Part shown: positions 1 through 6,477 of the stretch, one piece after another
Numbering within the stretch: position 1 is the stretch's first letter
How the letters are laid out: every line of letters begins with the position of its first letter
Assembly (NCBI GenBank): GCA_947575425.1
Contig: CANPNQ010000026.1
Span: forward strand, 1 to 8,503
DNA from: an uncultured Erysipelotrichaceae bacterium
GTDB lineage: Bacteria; Bacillota_I; Bacilli_A; Erysipelotrichales; Erysipelotrichaceae
Direction: 5' to 3'
DNA length: 8,503 nt
Translations under genes and position numbers: made by a program
Notes under the pieces: generated by a model
Seen by the model: only the letters and a program-made list of their open reading frames with translations
What the model was told of the DNA's origin: nothing
Database searches by the model: none

Positions 1-1
1 A

Positions 2-991
2 GTTGCTGGAACGCATGGCAAAACGACAACCACCGGTATGCTGGCTCATGTGATGTCCTATAAAGGTACCTGTGGCTATCTGATCGGGGATGGAACCGGC
101 GCAATGCCCAAAGACGCTACCTATTTTGTGGTAGAATCCTGTGAGTACCAGCGTCATTTTCTCGCTTATGAACCGCAATATGCGATTATAACCAATATGG
201 AACTGGATCATGTGGATTATTATCGTGATATGGAGGATTATTGCCTTGCCTTTGCGCAATTTGCGAAGCAGGTGAAAAAAGGCTTAGTGCTATTTGGAGA
301 TGAGGCCAAGCTGCGTGAGCTTCCGATTGAAAAAGAGCATTTGTACTATGGCCTGCAAGAGGGCAACGATGTTCAGGCGATTAACGTGAAGCAGGGACAA
401 AATGGGCTGTCCTTTGATGTGATAGTTAAAAATTCTTTGTTTGGCAGTTTTAAACTTCCATTTGTCGGGAAACCTTTTCTATGGAACAGCCTCGGTGTGA
501 TCGCAGTCGGAATTATGGAGGGTATGAGCGCCGATGTGCTGCAAGAGGCATTGTCTACCTTTCCGGGAGTGAAGCGACGCTTTCATGAGGAAATCGAAAA
601 CGATAATGTTTATATTGATGATTATGCACATCATCCGACCGCAGTACGGTTGATGATCGATGCGGCCCGTACCAAATATCCGAATCAAAAGATCATTGCG
701 ATCTTCAAGCCGGATCGCTATTCCCGTATTGCCTATTTTATGGATGAATTTGCATCCGCTTTAGTAGAGGCAGATGAGGTTTATCTATGTGAATTTCCCG
801 AAAATGCCGCAAAGGAAAATGGCATTGATATCACCATTTGTGATTTGCAGGCAAAGTGTCCCAAAGCGGTGGTGATCGCTGAGGATGAAGCAGGTGCGCA
901 GCTGCTTGCCAATCGCGCACCGGCGGTTTATTTGTTTATGTCCTCCAAGGATATCTATAAGCTTAAAAATATTGTAAAAAGTTTTCATTAA
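2..991 (+). CDS. murC: UDP-N-acetylmuramate--L-alanine ligase MurC, 5'-truncated by the window edge
   Basis: MurC is the cytoplasmic ATP-dependent ligase that adds L-alanine to UDP-MurNAc, the first amino-acid step of peptidoglycan precursor synthesis. The reading frame is open from base 2, and the first in-frame ATG at 38 is internal, because the Mur ligase P-loop GTHGKTTTTG is encoded at 8-37. Other Mur/MurC signatures follow: ITNMELDHVDYY (the ITNxExDHxD block), FPGVKRRFHEE, DDYAHHPTAVR and FKPDRYSR. The C-terminal ligase domain is complete and ends at TAA 989-991. About 329 codons are visible. MurC proteins are usually about 430-460 residues, so roughly the first 100 residues (the UDP-binding domain) lie before the window. 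No terminator hairpin with a U-run follows the stop. In B. subtilis murC also precedes ytxG-ytxH and ccpA, which supports the assignment. Confidence 0.96.
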   Translation, partial: VAGTHGKTTTTGMLAHVMSYKGTCGYLIGDGTGAMPKDATYFVVESCEYQRHFLAYEPQYAIITNMELDHVDYYRDMEDYCLAFAQFAKQVKKGLVLFGDEAKLRELPIEKEHLYYGLQEGNDVQAINVKQGQNGLSFDVIVKNSLFGSFKLPFVGKPFLWNSLGVIAVGIMEGMSADVLQEALSTFPGVKRRFHEEIENDNVYIDDYAHHPTAVRLMIDAARTKYPNQKIIAIFKPDRYSRIAYFMDEFASALVEADEVYLCEFPENAAKENGIDITICDLQAKCPKAVVIAEDEAGAQLLANRAPAVYLFMSSKDIYKLKNIVKSFH

Positions 992-993
992 AC

Positions 994-1022
994 TTGTAAT
1001 CACTTTCAAAGTGTTGTAGAAT
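994..1022 (+). promoter_or_regulatory. Candidate sigma-A promoter for the DUF948 gene
   Basis: TTGTAA (994-999, 4/6 match to -35) and TAGAAT (1017-1022, 5/6 match to -10) are separated by exactly 17 bp in the 49-bp murC/DUF948 gap. Transcription would start near 1029, giving a leader of only about 12 nt that is mostly the Shine-Dalgarno. The very short leader is the main reason for caution; the genes could also be read through from murC. Confidence 0.5.
1001..1013. promoter_or_regulatory. Perfect palindrome inside the promoter spacer (operator candidate)
   Basis: CACTTT-C-AAAGTG is a perfect inverted repeat with 6-bp arms and a 1-bp centre. It lies between the candidate -35 and -10 elements of the DUF948 gene. 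No U-run follows, so it is not a terminator. A repressor bound here would block RNA polymerase. The regulator is unknown, and the sequence does not match cre, Fur/PerR or CodY consensus sites. A related palindrome lies at 8466-8480. Confidence 0.4.
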
Positions 1023-1040
1023 ATAAAAAGAGGTGTTTGT

Positions 1041-1565
1041 ATGGAGTTAGATCAGCTGTTAAATCTTACCAGTACGGTGGCAGGAAAGCTATTGCCGATA
1101 CTAGGAGCTGTTGTATTATTTTTTCTGATCCAGTTTTTTCGTAAGCTGGTTGCTCTGATGGTGAGTGCCAATGATGCGGTAAAGTCATTACAAAGTACTT
1201 TAGACAGTGCAAACAAGCAGTTGGATATGCTGGATAAGCCGATGCATACATTAAATGAAATCAGTGAAACAGTGGATAATGTGCATGAAGCCAGTAAAAG
1301 CGCTCTGCGCGGTGTCATCTCCACATTGGTGGATAATATAGGCGGTTTGGTGAAAGCGGTGACTTCCAAAAAGGAAGAGCAGCAAGGGAATGAAACTGCG
1401 CGGAATGTGACTAAGCGCAAAGATACGCCACAGGAAGAAACGAGGAAGCAAGAGGAAATCCAGATTAACATACAGACAGAAACTATGGCAAAGGAGCCAG
1501 AAATCAAGGAATCAAAAAAGGAAGAAAGCACACGAGGTGAAGAACATGAAGCAGGCAAACAATGA
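1041..1565 (+). CDS. DUF948 / YtxG-like single-pass membrane protein
   Basis: A 174-residue protein of unknown biochemical role. The N-terminus carries one hydrophobic segment at about residues 13-33 (VAGKLLPILGAVVLFFLIQF) followed by the positive patch FRK. Residues about 40-100 are a heptad-like helical region rich in Asn, Ser and Leu, as in the DUF948/YtxG family. Residues about 108-174 form a highly charged Lys/Glu-rich low-complexity tail, probably disordered and cytoplasmic. The start at 1041 is supported by AGAGGTG at 1029-1035. The position just after murC matches B. subtilis ytxG, a member of the stress-induced ytxGHJ operon. The 3' end overlaps the next gene by 20 nt, suggesting coupled translation. 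The family call rests on topology plus synteny, since sequence identity could not be measured here. Confidence 0.75.
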   Translation: MELDQLLNLTSTVAGKLLPILGAVVLFFLIQFFRKLVALMVSANDAVKSLQSTLDSANKQLDMLDKPMHTLNEISETVDNVHEASKSALRGVISTLVDNIGGLVKAVTSKKEEQQGNETARNVTKRKDTPQEETRKQEEIQINIQTETMAKEPEIKESKKEESTRGEEHEAGKQ

Positions 1566-2145
1566 ACCGTTATATGAGACAGCCGATGATGTGACAAGCA
1601 TGGAGGAAGAAGCCAAATTCAAGATCATCACGCTGGAGGATGAGGAAGAGTGTGAAACCGAAGATGCGCAGGGCAAGAAGATCATAATGGATTGTAAGGC
1701 GGCAGTGGCCCAATTATATGCTTCCTTCCGGGAATGGGTCAAGGAAAATCAAAATAGTGCGGAAATCAAAGCACGCAAAGAAAAGCTGAAGGCAGACAGT
1801 GATAAACTGATTGCTACTGCCAAGGAGCAGTTAGCGAAGCTGCAGGAAAATGAAAGTGTCAAGCGTGTGGTAAACAAGGGCGTGCAGGTCGCTGCCGATA
1901 CCGGCACTTGGGTGATGGATGCCCTCAGTGAAGGGATCAGTGAGATCAGAAGCAGCGAAGGCGGTCAAAAGGTAGAGGCAATGGTTCAAAATGTGAAGAA
2001 TGATGAACGAGTGAAGCAGGGGGTTGCCTCCTTCAAAAAGGGAACGCTAAAGCTGGCTGAAAGCGCCTTGGAGGGCTTAAAGAAGGTGTTAGAGGAGCAT
2101 ACGGAAGGCGAGGTGTTGGAGGATGAAGCGAATAACGATCTATGA
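1546..2145 (+). CDS. Acidic, helical hypothetical protein in the ytxH position
   Basis: A 199-residue protein that I do not recognise by sequence. The first 45 residues are strongly acidic (for example LEDEEECETED). The rest is predicted helical and Lys/Glu/Ala-rich with repeated amphipathic stretches (about residues 65-115 and 140-190). There is no signal peptide and no membrane segment, whereas typical YtxH proteins begin with a hydrophobic helix; here that helix may be supplied by the preceding DUF948 protein. ATG 1546 is preferred over an in-frame GTG at 1537 because GAGGTG (1534-1539) is a good Shine-Dalgarno 6 nt before 1546 and overlaps the GTG itself. The gene overlaps its upstream neighbour by 20 nt and ccpA downstream by 23 nt, so it sits in a tightly coupled operon. 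The helical repeats could suit an envelope-stress or cell-division adaptor, but no function is assigned. Confidence 0.8.
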   Translation: MKQANNEPLYETADDVTSMEEEAKFKIITLEDEEECETEDAQGKKIIMDCKAAVAQLYASFREWVKENQNSAEIKARKEKLKADSDKLIATAKEQLAKLQENESVKRVVNKGVQVAADTGTWVMDALSEGISEIRSSEGGQKVEAMVQNVKNDERVKQGVASFKKGTLKLAESALEGLKKVLEEHTEGEVLEDEANNDL

Positions 2146-3112
2146 TGTCGCAAAAGAAGCTGATGTTTCTTTGGCAACGGTTTCCCGTGTCATCAACGGT
2201 TCAGAGGTCGTACGTGAAGATACTCGTTTAAAAGTACAGGAAGCGGTTGAAAAATTAGGCTATAAGCCCAATGCGATTGCGCAGGGATTGGCTTTACAGA
2301 AAACCACGACCATTGCATTGATTGTGCCGGAGGCAAGCTTCTTCTATACCGGGCAGATCATCAATGGCTTTATCGATGTTGCCAAAATCTATAAATATAA
2401 TATCGTTTTGCATACGACGACCGAGGGTATTACGGAAATGGGCGATATCATTGAAACCATAATTAAATCCCATGTGGATGGTGTTGTGATTTTTAATGAC
2501 AAATTAAACAAGGAAGAATTGAACATATTAACCCGTTATCAGGTGCCCATTGTAGTGATTGGCAATCGCATGAGCGATGAAACAGTCGGTTCTGTTTATG
2601 TGGATTATGCCAAGTTAATCTATGATTTTGCCAGTGATTATTTGGATCGCGGGATCAACAGCATCGCGTTGGTAGAGGATCGCAAGAACATGGCGATGAT
2701 TCGACAGCTGCGCGATGGCTTGGAGAAGGCATTTGCGGATCATGGCAAGCAGTTTGAGCATTACATTGCGATTCCCAAGGAATATCGCTCCAGCTATCTA
2801 TATTTGCAGGAATATATGAAGACCAATCGTCATCAGCTGATGATTACCTATCGTGATTCACAAGCGATGGCTGTGCTGAATACCGCAAAGGAGATGGGCA
2901 TTGCGGTCCCCGAAGAATTAGAGATCGCTTGTATTCTCGACAGCAAGTATTTGGCAATGGCAAGACCGCAGATCACCGGCTTTAAGATACCCGATTATGA
3001 TCTTGGGGCAGTTGCTATGCGGCTGTTGACAAAGATGCTGCATGACGATGATGTGGTGGAAAAGGAATGTGAATTGAGTTATATCTATACACCGCGTAAG
3101 TCGACGAAATAA
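2123..3112 (+). CDS. ccpA: Catabolite control protein A, LacI/GalR family
   Basis: CcpA is the global regulator of carbon catabolite control in Firmicutes. It binds HPr phosphorylated on Ser46 and then cre operators. This 329-residue protein (B. subtilis CcpA is 334) opens with a LacI-type helix-turn-helix, TIYDVAKEADVSLATVSRVI (residues 4-23), and a hinge KPNAIAQGLA. The strongest evidence is the C-terminal helix YDLGAVAMRLLTK (residues 292-304), almost identical to the CcpA signature YDIGAVAMRLLTK. Its Arg300 and Lys304 correspond to the HPr-contact residues Arg303 and Lys307. The protein ends in KSTK, like B. subtilis RQSTK. Synteny with murC-ytxGH agrees. The start uses GAGGTG (2110-2115); the closer GGAGG touches the ATG and is too near. 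The family GFDN motif before the HPr helix is replaced by CILD, so sugar sensing may differ. A terminator follows the stop directly. Confidence 0.88.
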   Translation: MKRITIYDVAKEADVSLATVSRVINGSEVVREDTRLKVQEAVEKLGYKPNAIAQGLALQKTTTIALIVPEASFFYTGQIINGFIDVAKIYKYNIVLHTTTEGITEMGDIIETIIKSHVDGVVIFNDKLNKEELNILTRYQVPIVVIGNRMSDETVGSVYVDYAKLIYDFASDYLDRGINSIALVEDRKNMAMIRQLRDGLEKAFADHGKQFEHYIAIPKEYRSSYLYLQEYMKTNRHQLMITYRDSQAMAVLNTAKEMGIAVPEELEIACILDSKYLAMARPQITGFKIPDYDLGAVAMRLLTKMLHDDDVVEKECELSYIYTPRKSTK

Positions 3113-3135
3113 CCGCTCAATAGTGCGGTTTTTTT
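3111..3135 (+). terminator. Intrinsic terminator after ccpA
   Basis: AACCGC (3111-3116) pairs with GCGGTT (3125-3130) around the 8-nt loop TCAATAGT. The run of seven T at 3129-3135 overlaps the stem end. The stem begins inside the ccpA TAA stop codon. This closes the murC-ccpA block and insulates it from the protease gene. Confidence 0.85.
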
Positions 3136-3354
3136 GTGAGACAGCACAAACTTTGGCATATGAGTGCAGGGGATGTGAAGCAGCGCTTGCGGTCGCCATG
3201 CATGAAAAAATACCAAAATAAAAGCATATTCAAGCAAGTTTTTAATGTTGGTGATTTTTACTATTTTAAATAATTATTGTTGAAATTAATAGAATTCTTT
3301 TTAATTTAGTAAATAATATGATAAAATAAAGAGAATATGATGGATGAGACGGAT

Positions 3355-3368
3355 TGTATGCGCTTACG
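3355..3368. promoter_or_regulatory. Candidate cre site (CcpA operator) upstream of the M6 protease promoter
   Basis: TGTATGCGCTTACG differs from the optimal palindromic cre TGTAAGCGCTTACA at two of 14 positions (5 and 14). The central GCGC core is intact. The site ends 12 bp before the candidate -35, and its centre is about 55 bp upstream of the predicted transcription start. Activating cre sites in B. subtilis (ackA, pta) sit at a similar distance, so activation by CcpA is possible; repression cannot be excluded. Confidence 0.6.
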
Positions 3369-3380
3369 GCGAACATCTGT

Positions 3381-3409
3381 TTCCCATGTGTGACATTTGC
3401 TGATATAAT
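3381..3409 (+). promoter_or_regulatory. Extended -10 promoter for the M6 protease gene
   Basis: TATAAT (3404-3409) is a perfect -10 preceded by the extended -10 dinucleotide TG (3401-3402). TTCCCA (3381-3386, 4/6) stands 17 bp upstream as a weak -35. The weak -35 with a strong extended -10 fits a promoter that depends on an activator. The predicted start is near 3416, leaving an AT-rich leader of about 60 nt. Confidence 0.65.
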
Positions 3410-3475
3410 CAAACTTTTTTTATTTGAAATGGGTCTTATTATTGAGATAAATTTAATGTAATGAGAGGGATTTCA

Positions 3476-6418
3476 ATGAGATACAGTCATCGAAAAAACA
3501 GACTTATGACCGGCGTTGCCAGCCTGATGTTTTTTGTGGCGGCATCCCTTTGCTTTGGCTTTGCCTTGCAGGGGCGAGAAGGCAGCAGTCTGTTGGGCTT
3601 TCAGATCAATGAAGATGCGACAACCATATTAGATTTCTTGCCTTTTTTCAATACCAAAGCAGAGACAAGGGATCTTTATCCAATCAATGATGTACACAAT
3701 CCGGTTGTATTGGTGAATTTTCCGAAGCATGACAAGGACGGTCAGGAAGTATGGCTGAATGATGCAAAGATCCAACAGGCTGATCAGATTTTAAATGGCA
3801 GCGGCGTATCTTTGAGAAGCTATATTTCGAATATTTCCATGGGGACAATCAAGGTCAATTCTACATTCTATGGGTTTGGAGAACAGGCGGATGGCTATAT
3901 GGCCACACAGGAATTGTCCTATTACATAGGCAACAAGGGGGAGCGATTGGATCGTGATATAGAGAGTCAGCGCGAGGATGAGCTGTTAAGGGAAATCATT
4001 GATCAGCTCAATGAGGATCCATCCTTTTTCAATAGGACAAAAGCTGAATTAGATACCAATGATGATGGTTATATCGACAATTTGACCTTTGTCATTCATG
4101 GTAATAAGAACAATGATTATAATTTGCTTTGGCCGCATCAGTATTCTTTTAATGCGAGCAAGGGCGGCTTTCCCAAGATAGAGTGTGACCAAGGCAATTC
4201 ATCTCTGAAGGTGAAGGATTATATGGTGATTATCAGCGGAGATGCATCATCTGATGTCTTTGGTAGCAGCAATCGCGGCTTGTTTACCGATTACAGTGAT
4301 ATTGGGGTCATTGCGCATGAATATCTTCATATGTTCGGTTTCCCTGATATGTATCATAACTATAAATATGAAAATGATACCTTCGTAGCTTTGGAGAGTA
4401 CAGATCAAAGGGGGGATCCGTTGGGACAGTGGGATATCATGGATAATACGATTTCCGATCATCCGCAAAATCCTTTATATTATACCAATATGACGTACAG
4501 TCCTTGGAAGGATCAGCTGAGCGAACCATTACAAATTACAGAAAGCACGAATCATGTCGTGCTGCATAAATTGGATTATGAAAGCAATCGCGGTAATATG
4601 GCGGCGATCATTCAGGTGGATAACAGTGTCTCTTCTCGCAGTGAGGAGGAATACTTCATGGTGGAATATCGTGTGCAGGAGGGTTGGGATGCACGGCTTC
4701 CCAGCAGCGGTTTATTGGTGTATCGCATCAATACGGCAGCCAATCTGAAGAATGCAGAGGATGCTATCGTTCGCTATTGTACGAATCTGGATAATGGTAG
4801 AGTCAATTATTGCGGTAATATGTTCGGACCGCCGGATGAGGTGTATATCTTTCGCCCCGGTGTAAAGGGCATCCATGATCAAACCGCAAGTAATGATTAC
4901 CATTTGTTGGATGCGGCCTTGCGCTCTGATGGAGAGTGGAGCTCTTTGGGGAAACCATTGGAAGAGGTGAGCGCTTATCGGCCTTCCGACAGCTTTTCCG
5001 ATACGATTTATTTCAGCGATGGCTCCAATTCCGGTATCGTGATTTCCAATGTGCAGGAATCACAGGATACGATCAGCTTTGACATTACGTTGCCGCAGTC
5101 GCAGGTGGACAATGAGCAACCGGTGATTTCCGATACGGTAGAGGGCAATGGTATTGCGGGACGATGGATCAATGAGCCTGCGACCCTTTCCATCTCTGTG
5201 AGTGATGTGGGCAGAGGACTTGCCTCGATCGAAGTATTCACAACGGATGGCGAGTTAAAAGGGGCAGATAAGCAAAGCATGAAGCAGAGCTTTGCGGAAA
5301 CCGATCAAATCAAAACAGCCGATTTTACCTTTCAGGCGGTCCAAAACGGTACCTATCGGATCCAAGCGACTGATTGGGCTGGAAATGTCAGCGAAGTAAA
5401 AACGATTCATGTAGAAAATATCGATTGGAATGCGCCGACGGTGACGGTTGGCGAGGTGACAAAAGCGAACGGGGAAGTACAAATACCGATTACCTTTTAT
5501 GATGGAGAATCGGGGATAGAAGAAGACAGTATGCGTTATGCAACACTGGGACTCAAGGAAGAGGCTGTAGGTTTGCACTATCCACATGCGATTGAACATC
5601 ATACCATCACCTTATCTTCCGAGTTTCAGGGCAAGGTTTGCGTGATGGCAGAGGATCGTGCCGGCAATTCGTTGAAGGAGGGGACCTGTTGGATTCTGTC
5701 AGAGGACAAATCAGCCCCTCAGATTACGGTAGACAGCGATAATCAAAGCACTGCGTGGATCAAGGGAAATCGTTTGATTACGGTGCATGCGAAGGAAGGT
5801 GGTGCGAATGATACCGGTATCCAATCCATGGAAGTGATCAGTGAGGATGGTGTGATCCAAGGCGAGAACGCCCATCAACTGATTCAAAGCTTGGGTACGC
5901 AGGGCTCTTTCGCAGAAAACTTTCAGTTTGAAGTGAAGGCAAATGGCATCTACACAATCAAGGTATACGATTATGCTGGAAACAGTGCCAATGCACAGAT
6001 CACGGTAAGCAATATCGATAACAGTGCGCCGCTGATTACAGAGATACATGTCAGCAACGATAAGGATCTCGGCTTGTTTGCGAGCGGTTCTCACAGTATC
6101 ACGATCACAGCCCATGATGAACCGCAACAGGCAAACAGCGGTCTGAAGGAATTCCGATATCAGCTGGTAAAGGATGGAGGCAACTATGATCAGGATATCA
6201 ATTCCGATCAGTGGAAAAGTGTGGCAGTGAGTGAAACAATCCAAAGTGATCGTGATTTTGTTGGAACCATTTATATTTATGCGCTTGATCAAGTAGGGAA
6301 CACCTCCAAGATATATCAGAAACGCATTGATCGCATCAGCAGCGATTTGACGGGGATGGAGGAGGGAATTCATGATGTGACGCATAAGATCGCAATCATC
6401 AATCTGATCCCGAGGTAA
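3476..6418 (+). CDS. Secreted M6-family (immune inhibitor A-like) zinc metalloprotease with Ig-like repeats, C-terminus lost by frameshift
   Basis: Predicted extracellular zinc endopeptidase of 980 residues as it stands. ATG 3476 is preferred over in-frame ATG 3461 because AGAGGGA (3464-3470) lies 5 nt before it. The N-terminus is a Sec signal or anchor: basic MRYSHRKNR, then a hydrophobic stretch at about residues 11-31. The M6 domain spans about 65-540. It has a Ca-binding-like loop DTNDDGYID near 193, WPHQYSF, the zinc site HEYLHMFGFPD (His281, Glu282, His285, Asp291) and the Met-turn QWDIMDN (Met322). Four Ig-like repeats follow (about 545-950), several ending in D(W/Y)AGN-type motifs. 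The frame stops at 6416-6418 just after the last repeat; the natural end appears to continue in the -1 frame. M6 relatives degrade host or matrix proteins, but the substrate here is unknown. The gene is monocistronic, with its own promoter and a candidate cre site. Confidence 0.9.
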   Translation: MRYSHRKNRLMTGVASLMFFVAASLCFGFALQGREGSSLLGFQINEDATTILDFLPFFNTKAETRDLYPINDVHNPVVLVNFPKHDKDGQEVWLNDAKIQQADQILNGSGVSLRSYISNISMGTIKVNSTFYGFGEQADGYMATQELSYYIGNKGERLDRDIESQREDELLREIIDQLNEDPSFFNRTKAELDTNDDGYIDNLTFVIHGNKNNDYNLLWPHQYSFNASKGGFPKIECDQGNSSLKVKDYMVIISGDASSDVFGSSNRGLFTDYSDIGVIAHEYLHMFGFPDMYHNYKYENDTFVALESTDQRGDPLGQWDIMDNTISDHPQNPLYYTNMTYSPWKDQLSEPLQITESTNHVVLHKLDYESNRGNMAAIIQVDNSVSSRSEEEYFMVEYRVQEGWDARLPSSGLLVYRINTAANLKNAEDAIVRYCTNLDNGRVNYCGNMFGPPDEVYIFRPGVKGIHDQTASNDYHLLDAALRSDGEWSSLGKPLEEVSAYRPSDSFSDTIYFSDGSNSGIVISNVQESQDTISFDITLPQSQVDNEQPVISDTVEGNGIAGRWINEPATLSISVSDVGRGLASIEVFTTDGELKGADKQSMKQSFAETDQIKTADFTFQAVQNGTYRIQATDWAGNVSEVKTIHVENIDWNAPTVTVGEVTKANGEVQIPITFYDGESGIEEDSMRYATLGLKEEAVGLHYPHAIEHHTITLSSEFQGKVCVMAEDRAGNSLKEGTCWILSEDKSAPQITVDSDNQSTAWIKGNRLITVHAKEGGANDTGIQSMEVISEDGVIQGENAHQLIQSLGTQGSFAENFQFEVKANGIYTIKVYDYAGNSANAQITVSNIDNSAPLITEIHVSNDKDLGLFASGSHSITITAHDEPQQANSGLKEFRYQLVKDGGNYDQDINSDQWKSVAVSETIQSDRDFVGTIYIYALDQVGNTSKIYQKRIDRISSDLTGMEEGIHDVTHKIAIINLIPR
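5108..6350 (+). repeat. Four tandem Ig-like (beta-sandwich) protein repeats
   Basis: Repeat boundaries, judged from recurring starts of the type D-x-x-x-P and recurring ends, are roughly 5108-5419, 5420-5701, 5702-6010 and 6011-6350. Shared landmarks are NGTYRIQATDWAGN (repeat 1), AEDRAGN (repeat 2), NGIYTIKVYDYAGN (repeat 3) and YIYALDQVGN (repeat 4), plus linkers NIDWNAP, EDKSAP and NIDNSAP. The similarity is visible in protein but not as long DNA identity, so the duplications are old. Such repeats usually act as a stalk or in carbohydrate or protein binding. Confidence 0.75.
6388..6411 (+). other. Frame-break zone in the M6 protease gene
   Basis: The upstream frame stops at 6416 and the downstream frame is open only from 6388 (TAA at 6385-6387), so the shift must lie between. 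Moving from the first to the second frame needs a -1 step. One missing base restores a single frame of about 1,132 codons. Possible sites are the G before ATC at about 6387-6389 (giving a hydrophilic linker HKDRNHQSDPEV) or the C run at 6409-6411 (giving NLIPEVSIQ). No canonical X-XXY-YYZ slippery heptamer is present. Confidence 0.75.
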
Positions 6419-6477
6419 GCATACAAAGCGAGGAGTACAGCAGTGAGGCACTGAAGGCACAGCTGGGAGAAGCGTTT

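Larger units (their letters stand above)
3136..3460. other. AT-rich intergenic regulatory region, no gene supported
   Basis: About 325 bp between the ccpA terminator and the protease gene, very AT-rich from about 3205 to 3340. It contains a weak cre-like site (3178-3191), an imperfect AT palindrome (about 3283-3307, arms AAATTAA and TTAATTT around AGAATTCT), a strong cre candidate (3355-3368) and an extended -10 promoter (3381-3409). The only small frames are 3202-3273 (23 codons) and 3338-3394 (18 codons). Neither has a convincing Shine-Dalgarno. Confidence 0.7.

Noticed and set aside
1052..1597. Long minus-strand frame opposite the DUF948 gene
   Set aside because: It is a shadow of the Lys/Glu-rich sense gene; it lacks a ribosome binding site and its Ser/Leu/Cys-rich product has no family features.
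2058..2071. cre-like TGAAAGCGCCTTGG about 60 bp upstream of ccpA (autoregulation)
   Set aside because: The left half is perfect but three consensus positions fail on the right, and it is ordinary coding sequence (AESALEG) with no promoter nearby.
3202..3273. 23-codon frame starting MKKYQNKSIFKQ in the ccpA-protease gap
   Set aside because: No Shine-Dalgarno ahead of it, no recognisable promoter, and AT-rich composition explains the Lys/Phe/Tyr-rich product.
3338..3394. 18-codon frame starting MMDETDCMRL overlapping the cre site and promoter
   Set aside because: It ends inside the predicted promoter, its Shine-Dalgarno is weak, and it overlaps better-supported regulatory sites.
6385..6418. 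Programmed -1 ribosomal frameshift in the protease gene
   Set aside because: No X-XXY-YYZ heptamer in the permitted interval and no obvious stimulatory hairpin directly after it; a one-base deletion or sequence error is simpler, though not proven.
5711..6460. 249-codon minus-strand frame opposite the protease repeats
   Set aside because: The sense strand carries clear Ig-like repeats in frame; the antisense product is rich in Cys, His and Ile with no domain pattern and no start signal.
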